A stretch of 64,000 nucleotides of DNA from Paraburkholderia sp. BL25I1N1 (GTDB lineage: Bacteria > Pseudomonadota > Gammaproteobacteria > Burkholderiales > Burkholderiaceae). The position numbers and the translations under genes were made by a program. How positions within the stretch are numbered: the stretch's first letter is position 1; each line of letters opens with the position of its first letter. This document shows positions 8,672-15,762 of the stretch, piece after piece. The notes below the pieces were generated by a model. The model did not search any database, was not told the origin of the DNA, and saw nothing but the letters and a program-made list of their open reading frames with translations. The stretch spans positions 218,913 to 282,912 of the forward strand of contig NZ_PVZB01000011.1 of the NCBI RefSeq assembly GCF_003002025.1. Direction: 5' to 3'.

Positions 8672-8764
8672 TCAACCTGCCAGCAATTCCACCACGGCGA
8701 CGACCGCCGTAAAAATGCCGATGCAGCCGCCGAGCGTGGCTGCGCTTTTCATGAATTGCGACAT
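8672..8764 (-). CDS. Possible 30-residue single-helix membrane protein
   Basis: A short open frame on the minus strand encodes about 30 residues beginning MSQFMKSAATLGGC, then a hydrophobic stretch IGIFTAVVAVVELLAG to the stop. It fits one transmembrane helix. A GGGGA ribosome-site-like sequence lies about 6 nt before the ATG. It is downstream of and collinear with the FAD oxidoreductase gene, 97 bp after that stop. Small single-helix proteins are common partners of membrane enzymes, but function is unknown and the call rests on the ribosome site and composition alone. Confidence 0.4.
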   Translation of the reverse strand: MSQFMKSAATLGGCIGIFTAVVAVVELLAG

Positions 8765-8860
8765 ACAGGTCCCCGTAGTGAGTGGTTGGTGACGTGTATT
8801 TAACCTGAATTGAAAGGCAAAAGAAAGCTAATAAAAAATAATTCGTAAGCTCTTCATGGA

Positions 8861-10483
8861 TCATCTCAGGACGCGGTTCGCCGCCAGCACACCCCAATAA
8901 GACGCCTCTTCGAACAGCGACATGCCCGACAAATCGGCGTGCGCGAACAGGATCGGGCCGTCCACGTCGCGCAAGGCGAGCAACCCCGGACGGCTCAGGA
9001 AGCCGACATCCGGCGTGGCCATGGCGTGACCGCGCACGGTGATTTCCAGTGCGGCCGCATGACGCCAAAGCTCGCGGCCATACGCGGGCAGCAGATCGAT
9101 CGCCGCCTGCGTGCGCAGGTCGTCGGGATGCGCGGCGGCCAGCCAGCGGCGTGTGTCGTCGGGCGTCTTGAGGTCGAGCGCCTGATAGGCCGAAAACACC
9201 GAACGCTGCGGCGGCGACAGACGGATCAGTTGATGCGTGGAGACCACGTAGCCGAGACCTTCGCCGCGATACACGACGTTGTCCCACGCGAGCGGCACGC
9301 CCTGCGCTTCGTCCGGCATGCCGTCCATCAGGAAATTGGAGACGAGCCACGGCGCGCGCGGGGGCAGATCGCGCGGCGCTTCGAAACCGTAAGCGGCCAG
9401 ATTCGGTATCACGTGTTGCGCGACGAAGAGCGGCATCGCGCTGACCACGCGACGCGCTTTCAGAACGAACGTAGTGGGCACGTTCTGGTTGTCAATGCGT
9501 ACGCACAGCACTTCGACGCCGCCGGCTTTTTCATCGACATGCGCGGCAAAGCCCGGTAACGACCACGTGTGTTCATTGCCGACGCGGCGCGTGATCGACG
9601 CACTCAATTTGGTCACCATGCTATGCAGCCCGTCGGGCCAGGTCAGTACCGCGCCGTCTTCGGCGTTGCGCGCATGACCGCCGCGCGACGAGAAGTAATG
9701 CAAGCCGGCCCACGCGGAGACGCGTTCATAACCCGCGCCGAAATCGTCGCGGCAGGCGTAGTTCAGATACCAGTGCAACGAGGGCGCGTCGTAACCTTCA
9801 TCCACGAGCCACTGTTTGAACGAGCGCTTGTCCAGCGCACGCCATTTCGGATCCTGCGACGACTGCGTCAGCGGGATGCAGAACACCTTGCGCCCGTCAT
9901 TGCCGACGGCCGTGCGCAACGCGTCGGTGTAAGAAAAAAAGCGCTGTTGCTGCGCGAGTTCCGCGTGACTCACGCCGAGCGTTGGCACGAGTCCGTCCTG
10001 CCATCGGCTGTCGATCAGCAAGCGTTCGTCCGGTGCATGCACCAGCACGCGTTCATCGAATACGGGCCGCGCGGTGAATGGATCGGCTTCGATCACGCCG
10101 AGGTCGGCGAGCATGTCGCGCAAGTGCGTCGATTCCATCGACGGCAAGGGTAAATAGTGCGCACCCTTCGGATAACCGAGATCGCCATACTGACCGCCGG
10201 CCGCATTACCGCCGAATTCTGGCCCGGCAAGTACGACGAAATCCTTATGCCCCGCGCGCGCGAGTTGCCACGCACACGACAAACCCGCCGCGCCCGCGCC
10301 GAGAATCGCGATATCGGTTTCGACCGTGCCCGACGGCGGCGGCAAGCTGCGATGGTCGCGCAATGCGTGGCCTTCGCGCATGCCAGGGCTGTCGACTGTC
10401 GGCGTCGTCTCGATCCAGCCGGTGCGGCCGCACCCGGCGAGCGTGGCCGCCGCGCCGGCCAGCAGAAATGTGCGGCGGTCCAT
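8861..10483 (-). CDS. Exported FAD-dependent oxidoreductase with Tat/lipoprotein signal
   Basis: A 540-residue flavoprotein. The start at 10483 is chosen because it gives MDRRTFLLAGAAATLAGC, a twin-arginine signal ending in a lipobox (LAGC). This start also overlaps the upstream stop by one base (TGATG), implying coupled translation. An FAD Rossmann motif follows near residue 60 (DIAILGAGAAGLSCAWQLA). The C-terminal part (LFAHADLSGMSLFEEASYWG) resembles the FAD-closing region of amine-oxidase-like proteins. It would be a folded, membrane-anchored periplasmic flavoprotein. Its coupling to an aminopropyltransferase suggests a polyamine-related amine substrate; that is inference. Confidence 0.8.
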   Translation of the reverse strand: MDRRTFLLAGAAATLAGCGRTGWIETTPTVDSPGMREGHALRDHRSLPPPSGTVETDIAILGAGAAGLSCAWQLARAGHKDFVVLAGPEFGGNAAGGQYGDLGYPKGAHYLPLPSMESTHLRDMLADLGVIEADPFTARPVFDERVLVHAPDERLLIDSRWQDGLVPTLGVSHAELAQQQRFFSYTDALRTAVGNDGRKVFCIPLTQSSQDPKWRALDKRSFKQWLVDEGYDAPSLHWYLNYACRDDFGAGYERVSAWAGLHYFSSRGGHARNAEDGAVLTWPDGLHSMVTKLSASITRRVGNEHTWSLPGFAAHVDEKAGGVEVLCVRIDNQNVPTTFVLKARRVVSAMPLFVAQHVIPNLAAYGFEAPRDLPPRAPWLVSNFLMDGMPDEAQGVPLAWDNVVYRGEGLGYVVSTHQLIRLSPPQRSVFSAYQALDLKTPDDTRRWLAAAHPDDLRTQAAIDLLPAYGRELWRHAAALEITVRGHAMATPDVGFLSRPGLLALRDVDGPILFAHADLSGMSLFEEASYWGVLAANRVLR

Positions 10484-12000
10484 CAGCGCAGCACGTGTTT
10501 CCAGTCCTCGTCGAAAAGGCGGACGAGCGGCTGGTCGTTCAACTGGTTCGGCGCCATCGGCAACGCGGGCATGTCGGCGGGGAAATGAAACATCTCGACG
10601 GCCGTTTGCGCGTCGAGCCAGCGCATGGGCTCTGAGTAGTGCGTCGGGATCGTATAGTCGCGGCGCTTGCCGGCGATCACGAAACCCCAGTCGCCGAACG
10701 AGGGCACGTAGCAGTGATACGGCCACGTATTGAAGCCCGCTTCGCGCAGCGTATCGACGATCGTCCAGTACGCGTGCGGTGCGAAATACGGCGAGGTCGA
10801 TTGAATCACCGCATAGCCGTTCTCCGACAGATGCCGCGCCAGCATGCGATACACCGGCACCGAGTACAGACGCCCCAAACCGAAGTTGGTCGGATCGGGA
10901 AAGTCCACCACGATGGCGTCGAACACGTCGACGTTGGATTCGAGCCAGCGCACGGCGTCGTCGTTGATCACGTGCACGCGCGGGTCTTTCAGCGAGCCCC
11001 GATTGAGTTTGACGAGCGGCGCGGAATTTGAAAAGAGTTGCGTCATCGCCGGATCGAGATCGACCAGCGTGACGGTTTCGATGTTGCGATGCTTGAGGAT
11101 TTCACGCACCGCGAGGCCATCGCCGCCGCCGAGCACCAGCACGTGTTTGGCCCACGGCAACGCTTCGAGAGTGGGATGAATCAGCGCTTCGTGATAACGA
11201 TGCTCATCGCGCGAAGAGAATTGCAGATTGCCGTTCAGGTACAGACGCATATCGTCGTGCCACTGCGTGAGCACGATGCGCTGATAAGACGTGGTTTCGG
11301 AAAAGATCGTCTCGTCGCCATACAGGCCGTGCTCGGCCCAATGCGTAAGACGCTCGGACAGCGCGAACCCGGCGCCGAGCAGACTGATCACCAGCGCGGC
11401 GCGCGCCAGCTTGGCCGGCACGTTGCTGATTTCCGCGCGAAACGTGTGCGTGGTCCACAACGCGACCAGCGCATTCAGAATGCCGAACAGAAAGCCAGTG
11501 CGCAGCAGACCAAGGCGCGGTGCAAGCACGAGCGGAAACAACAGTGAGACGGCAAGCGAGCCGAGATAGTCGAAACTCAAGACATCGCTGACCGTATGGC
11601 GAAACGCCTGGCGGCGCTGCTGAAAGGCGCGCATCACTAGCGGAATCTCCATGCCGATCAACGCGCCGAGCACCAGCACCACCGCATAGAGCGCCGCGCG
11701 AAACGGCGTGGACAGCCACGCGAACACGCCGAACAGCATGGCCGCCGACAACCCGCCGAGCAATCCGACCAGCAGTTCGATATCGACGAAGCGGTCGAGC
11801 ACGTCGTCGTCGTCGATGAATTTGGCGAGCCACGAGCCGACGCCCATCGCAAACAGATAGCAGCCGATCACCGACGAGAATTGCAATACCGAGTCGCCGA
11901 GCAAATAGCTCGACAACGTACTGCTGATCAGTTCATAACCCAATCCGCATGAAGCGAGAACCAGTACGGAGAGAATCAGCATGCGATTATGCTTATTCAT
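10483..12000 (-). CDS. Membrane-embedded polyamine aminopropyltransferase (spermidine-synthase-like)
   Basis: A 505-residue protein with about 220 N-terminal residues holding roughly seven transmembrane helices, then a cytosolic spermidine-synthase-like domain. The latter has the acceptor-side stretch SSRDEHRYHEALIHP, the S-adenosyl nucleotide-binding motif HVLVLGGGDGLAVREIL, acidic LVDLDPAM, and the catalytic-type VVDFPDP. Ordinary SpeE is about 280-300 residues and soluble, so the membrane half is distinctive. The ATG at 12000 is preferred because residues before it lack membrane-protein character. SpeD, which makes the aminopropyl donor, is encoded at the far end of the facing operon, supporting real transfer chemistry. 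Confidence 0.85.
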   Translation of the reverse strand: MNKHNRMLILSVLVLASCGLGYELISSTLSSYLLGDSVLQFSSVIGCYLFAMGVGSWLAKFIDDDDVLDRFVDIELLVGLLGGLSAAMLFGVFAWLSTPFRAALYAVVLVLGALIGMEIPLVMRAFQQRRQAFRHTVSDVLSFDYLGSLAVSLLFPLVLAPRLGLLRTGFLFGILNALVALWTTHTFRAEISNVPAKLARAALVISLLGAGFALSERLTHWAEHGLYGDETIFSETTSYQRIVLTQWHDDMRLYLNGNLQFSSRDEHRYHEALIHPTLEALPWAKHVLVLGGGDGLAVREILKHRNIETVTLVDLDPAMTQLFSNSAPLVKLNRGSLKDPRVHVINDDAVRWLESNVDVFDAIVVDFPDPTNFGLGRLYSVPVYRMLARHLSENGYAVIQSTSPYFAPHAYWTIVDTLREAGFNTWPYHCYVPSFGDWGFVIAGKRRDYTIPTHYSEPMRWLDAQTAVEMFHFPADMPALPMAPNQLNDQPLVRLFDEDWKHVLR

Positions 12001-12139
12001 CGCGCTGGGCACTCCGCTCCGATGTGGATATACTGGCGGCGATTTCGCCGAGCCTTCGAACCGCGCTTCTCGCATAATCATGGCCGGCAGAATCGGCATG
12101 CGCGACGGCATGCTCGGCATACACAATCCGGGGGAATAA
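12001..12139. promoter_or_regulatory. Divergent control region of the polyamine/DUF350 cluster
   Basis: This 139-bp gap separates the minus-strand aminopropyltransferase operon from the plus-strand DUF350 operon and must hold both promoters. A CATAAT sequence (12073-12078) is a possible plus -10, without a convincing -35. A strong GGGGGA ribosome site sits just before the DUF350 ATG. No clear operator was seen. Confidence 0.45.
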
Positions 12140-12526
12140 ATGGGTGATGCCTTTTCTTATGGGATTCATTTACTGTCGGCGTTTGTGCTGATCCTCGGAT
12201 TCGCGGCAGTTTACCTTAAGGTCACGCCGTTCGACGAACTGGCCCTGATCCGCGACGGCAACGTTGCCGCGCTCCTTTCCTTTGCCGGCGCACTGATCGG
12301 CTTTTGCCTGACGCTTGCCTCGAGCATTGCGCATAATTCCACGCTGATGTTGGTGCTGGTCTGGGCCGTCGGCGCGATGATCGTGCAGGTTGCCACTTAC
12401 GCATTGCTCACACGTCTGTTGCCCGGCATGAATCAAGCCATTGAAACGCGTAATACGGCAATGGGTGGATTGATGGGCACAGCTTCACTGGTGGTCGGCA
12501 TTATCAACGCAGCCTGTTTGACCTGA
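12140..12526 (+). CDS. DUF350 (YjfL-type) inner-membrane protein
   Basis: A 128-residue protein with four predicted transmembrane helices, matching the DUF350/YjfL family: a conserved TPFDELALIRDGNVAALLSF after helix 1, then ALIGFCLTLASSI, and a C-terminal glycine-rich helix MGGLMGTASLVVGIINAAC. Family members recur beside SPFH, PspA-like and polyamine genes (E. coli yjfIJKLMC is a related example), but their biochemical role is not established. It is first in a collinear run with the SPFH, DUF4178, small membrane protein and SpeD genes. Confidence 0.88.
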   Translation: MGDAFSYGIHLLSAFVLILGFAAVYLKVTPFDELALIRDGNVAALLSFAGALIGFCLTLASSIAHNSTLMLVLVWAVGAMIVQVATYALLTRLLPGMNQAIETRNTAMGGLMGTASLVVGIINAACLT

Positions 12527-12591
12527 TTTGACGTTTAACCCATTTCCACATTAATGCCTGACAAGCGGGCGCCTCGCGCGAGGAGTACACG

Positions 12592-13596
12592 ATGAGTCTC
12601 GGTTCGTTTATTCGCAAGCAATTTGTCGACGTCCTGCAATGGACGGAAGATGGCGACGGCGTATTGGCCTGGCGTTATCCAATGGAAGACCAGGAAATCC
12701 AGTACGGCGCGCAGTTGACGGTGCGCGAATCGCAAATGGCGCTGTTTATCAACGAAGGGCGCATTGCCGATGTGTTCGGCCCCGGCCTCTACACGTTGAC
12801 CACGCGCACGCTGCCGGTGCTGACCAGTCTGCGCAATTGGGACAAGCTGTTCCAGTCGCCCTTCAAGTCGGATGTGTACTTCTTCAGCACGCGTCTGCAA
12901 CTTGGGCGGCGCTGGGGCACGCCGCAACCGGTTACGATCCGCGATCGCGAATTCGGCCTCGTGCAGGTGCGGGCGTTCGGCATATATTCGTACCGCGTGG
13001 TGGACGTGCCGTCGCTGCATCGCGAGATCAGCGGCACGCGCGCGGTCTATACCGTAGACGACCTCGAGCAGCAGTTGCGCAATCTCGTTGTCACGGCCAT
13101 GAGCGTGGCGTTCGGTTCAGCGGATGTCGCGTTCGTGGATATGGCGGCGAATCAGGAAGCGCTCTCGCAGCGTATCGGCCAGGCGCTCGCGCCGGTGTTC
13201 GCGCGTTACGGCGTGGCGCTCGATTCGTTCACCGTGCAAAGCGTGTCGTTGCCGGAGGCGCTGCAAAAGGCGCTGGACGCGCGGATCAGCGTGGGTGTAA
13301 GCGGCGATCTGAACAAGTTCGCGCAGTACCAGGCCGCGCAATCGATCCCGCTCGCCGCGCAGAATCCGGGCGGCGTAGCCGGTGTGGGCGCGGGTATCGC
13401 AGCGGGCGCCGCGATCGCGCAATCCATGACGGGTGCGCTGAATCAGTCTGCTCAAACGCAACCTGCGCAAGCCTCGGCCTCGAACGATTACGTCGAGCGT
13501 CTGCAGCAACTCAAGACCCTGCTGGACAAGGGCCTCGTCACCGAAGACGACTATGCGAAGGCGAAAGCCGAAATTCTCGCGAAGCTGACCCAATAA
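12592..13596 (+). CDS. SPFH/band-7 domain protein with C-terminal SHOCT domain
   Basis: A 334-residue protein of the bacterial 'virion core protein'-like SPFH family. The SPFH domain spans about residues 20-240 (DGDGVLAWRYP, QMALFINEGRIADVFGPGLYTL, then VDMAANQEALSQRIGQAL and FTVQSVSLPEALQKAL). A Gly/Ala-rich linker follows. The last 35 residues form a SHOCT-type oligomerisation helix pair (LQQLKTLLDKGLVTEDDYAK). SPFH proteins form membrane microdomain scaffolds. An AGGAG ribosome site precedes the ATG. It probably scaffolds the membrane proteins encoded next to it, which is inference. Confidence 0.88.
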   Translation: MSLGSFIRKQFVDVLQWTEDGDGVLAWRYPMEDQEIQYGAQLTVRESQMALFINEGRIADVFGPGLYTLTTRTLPVLTSLRNWDKLFQSPFKSDVYFFSTRLQLGRRWGTPQPVTIRDREFGLVQVRAFGIYSYRVVDVPSLHREISGTRAVYTVDDLEQQLRNLVVTAMSVAFGSADVAFVDMAANQEALSQRIGQALAPVFARYGVALDSFTVQSVSLPEALQKALDARISVGVSGDLNKFAQYQAAQSIPLAAQNPGGVAGVGAGIAAGAAIAQSMTGALNQSAQTQPAQASASNDYVERLQQLKTLLDKGLVTEDDYAKAKAEILAKLTQ

Positions 13597-13607
13597 AAAC
13601 GCACTCG

Positions 13608-15134
13608 ATGTTCAGTACTTCGTGTCCTCAATGCGGCGCGCCGCTCGAATTCCGCTCCGCCGCGGCCGTCATGGCCGTGTGCGGATCGTGCCGTAGCACC
13701 CTGCTCAAGCGCGGCGAGGCGGTCGAGCGGATCGGCGAGATGGCCTCGGTATTCGAGGACTATTCGCCGCTGCAACTCGGCGCGACTGGCCGTCATGAGT
13801 CGCGCGCGTTCACGCTGCTCGGCCGCATTCAATTGCGTTACGACGCGGGCTACTGGACCGAGTGGTACGCCGCTTTCGACGACGGCTCGTTCGGCTGGCT
13901 TTCCGATGCCTCCGGTCAATATGCGGTCACTATCCAACATCAGCTCAACGGCAGCGGCGAAGACTTGCCGCAGTTCGATTCACTGCACCCCGGCGTCGGC
14001 CTCGACTTCGCCGGCAAGCGTTATCTCGCGTCGGATATCCGCACGGCCCAATGCGTCGGCGGCGAGGGCGAATTGCCGTTTCGGGTGGGCGACGGCTGGC
14101 AGGCGCGCGTTGCAGACTTCCGCTACGAAGACAAATTCATCACGCTGGATTACTCCGACGCCGATCAGCAGTCGGGCAAGCCGGTGGTCTATGCGGGCGC
14201 CTCGGTGGAACTGGACACGCTCGCCTGTCAGGGCCTGCGTGACGAAACGGAGATTCGCGAATCGGCCGGCCGTTATCGCGGCGAACTGGGCGCATTCACG
14301 TGCCCGAGTTGTGGCGCGTCGCTCGATTGTCCGGTCGGCGTGGCGAACTATGTGATTTGCGGCTCGTGTCACGCGGGCGTCGACTGCAGCACCGAGCAGG
14401 CGACGCTGTTCTCAAAGAAGCGCGAAGTCGAAGCGATCGAAACCGCGCTGCAACTCGGTGCGAGCGCGACCTTCGACGGCGTTAAATATATGGCGCTCGG
14501 CCTCATGCGTTGTCGCACGCCGGACGGCGAATCGAACTGGGAAGAATATCTGCTGCACAACCTGGAACGCGGATTCCTGTGGCTCGTGCATAGCGAAGGC
14601 CGTTGGGAACGCGTGGACGTGCTGAACAACTGGCCGATGATCAGCAAAGACGGTCAGGTGCTCGAAGGCGGCAAGACCTATCGCGAACGCGAGCGTTACG
14701 ACGCGGTCGTCGCTTACGTCGCCGGCGCATTCAATTGGCGAGTACAAGTGGGCGATAAAACGTCGATCACCGATTTCGCGTGGCGTGACTTCAAGATGAC
14801 GCGCGAAGTGACGGCCGACGAAATCGTCTGGTCGCGCGCCAAGCCGCTGAGCAATAGCAAGGTTGCCGAACGATTCGGTGTACCGGCTCTGGCGGCGGAA
14901 ACGGCGAGCCGGCGCGCGCCCCGATCCGGCAGCAGCGGCTCGAAGCCGGCGCGAGAAGGATCGGCGACTGCTGGCTTCGGTCCGTGGCCGTGGATCGCTA
15001 CCATTGCAATGGTCTTCATCAACTTCAACACGTTATTTGAATTCGACGGCTCGACGGTGCTGGTGATCGTCGGCATGGTGGCTTTGTGGGCGCCGGAGTG
15101 GATCTGGCGCGCGTTCCACGAAGAGTCGAGGTGA
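13608..15134 (+). CDS. Double zinc-ribbon, double DUF4178 membrane protein
   Basis: A 508-residue protein starting 11 bp after the SPFH gene. It holds two repeats, each a CxxC...CxxC zinc ribbon followed by a DUF4178-type beta domain. Ribbon 1 is CPQCGAPLEF...CGSC near residues 6-28; ribbon 2 is CPSCGASLDC...CGSC near 227-250. A Ser/Ala/Gly linker near 440 leads to two C-terminal hydrophobic segments (WIATIAMVFINFNTLF and VLVIVGMVALWAPEWIW), so the zinc-ribbon part probably faces the cytoplasm. The family has no known reaction; it commonly sits beside SpeD and DUF350 genes. Confidence 0.85.
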   Translation: MFSTSCPQCGAPLEFRSAAAVMAVCGSCRSTLLKRGEAVERIGEMASVFEDYSPLQLGATGRHESRAFTLLGRIQLRYDAGYWTEWYAAFDDGSFGWLSDASGQYAVTIQHQLNGSGEDLPQFDSLHPGVGLDFAGKRYLASDIRTAQCVGGEGELPFRVGDGWQARVADFRYEDKFITLDYSDADQQSGKPVVYAGASVELDTLACQGLRDETEIRESAGRYRGELGAFTCPSCGASLDCPVGVANYVICGSCHAGVDCSTEQATLFSKKREVEAIETALQLGASATFDGVKYMALGLMRCRTPDGESNWEEYLLHNLERGFLWLVHSEGRWERVDVLNNWPMISKDGQVLEGGKTYRERERYDAVVAYVAGAFNWRVQVGDKTSITDFAWRDFKMTREVTADEIVWSRAKPLSNSKVAERFGVPALAAETASRRAPRSGSSGSKPAREGSATAGFGPWPWIATIAMVFINFNTLFEFDGSTVLVIVGMVALWAPEWIWRAFHEESR

Positions 15135-15280
15135 GTGTGCGGCAATTCTTATATGTGCTTTATGCGCTCGTTGTGATCGTCATGTTCAGTTGCACGTCGA
15201 TGACCGGCAACGGTGGTGGCGGCGGTTATGGCGGGACGTCCGCGCGCAGCGGCTACTCGTCGTACGGGTCGCACAAGTGA
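15131..15280 (+). CDS. Small glycine-rich membrane protein or lipoprotein
   Basis: A 49-residue product using GTG 15131, which overlaps the preceding TGA (GTGA) and follows a GAGTCGAG ribosome-site-like sequence. It reads as a hydrophobic helix (FLYVLYALVVIVMFSC) whose end resembles a lipobox, then a flexible tail rich in Gly, Ser and Tyr (TGNGGGGGYGG...YSSYGSHK). Its stop overlaps the SpeD start in the same way. Tight packing on both sides supports a real gene. It may be a lipoprotein or a single-pass partner of the DUF4178 protein; the role is unknown. Confidence 0.65.
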   Translation: MSVRQFLYVLYALVVIVMFSCTSMTGNGGGGGYGGTSARSGYSSYGSHK

Positions 15281-15675
15281 GCGCGGTGACGTCCATGTCC
15301 GCGCCCGCTCCCGCTCCGCGTGATGCCTGTGGCACGCATGTGTTGGCGGATCTGGGCGGTATCGCGGTGGACGCGCTGCGCGACGCCGCGGCACTCGAGG
15401 TAATTCTGGTGAACGCGGCTAAAGCTGCCGGCGCCCACGTACTCTCCGCGCACTTTCATCACTTTGGCGGCGAGCACGGCGTGACGGGTGTCGTGTTGCT
15501 CGCGGAGTCGCACGTCACGATTCATACATGGCCCGAGCATCGCTTCGCCGCGCTCGATATTTTCATGTGCGGCAAAGCGCGTGCTGAAGACGCTGTCGCG
15601 CAGATCGCGCGCGAGTTGAAGGCGGAAGTGCAGAACGTGCGCACGTGTGAGCGTGGGGTTGTGTTACTTCGATAG
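15277..15675 (+). CDS. speD: S-adenosylmethionine decarboxylase proenzyme
   Basis: A 132-residue pyruvoyl enzyme of the short bacterial/archaeal class that decarboxylates S-adenosylmethionine, giving the aminopropyl donor for spermidine-type synthesis. The self-cleavage site is the Ser of LLAESHVTIHTWPEHRF (about residue 78), followed by ALDIFMCGKA with the conserved Cys. GTG 15277 overlaps the previous stop (GTGA) and is chosen for coupling; ATG 15295 is the alternative and would shorten it by six residues. It ends the DUF350 operon and supplies substrate to the facing aminopropyltransferase. Confidence 0.93.
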   Translation: MSAVTSMSAPAPAPRDACGTHVLADLGGIAVDALRDAAALEVILVNAAKAAGAHVLSAHFHHFGGEHGVTGVVLLAESHVTIHTWPEHRFAALDIFMCGKARAEDAVAQIARELKAEVQNVRTCERGVVLLR

Positions 15676-15762
15676 ATCGTTCGGCAAAAAGCGGATTGTC
15701 TAAAGCGGCCGCATGCTGAGCGGTCCGCATTGGACAGTCAAAATCAGAATCAAAAAAGCCGC

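Noticed and set aside
15676..15762. Terminator for SpeD or the efflux channel gene
   Set aside because: T- and A-rich runs occur, but no stem of useful length could be paired next to them.
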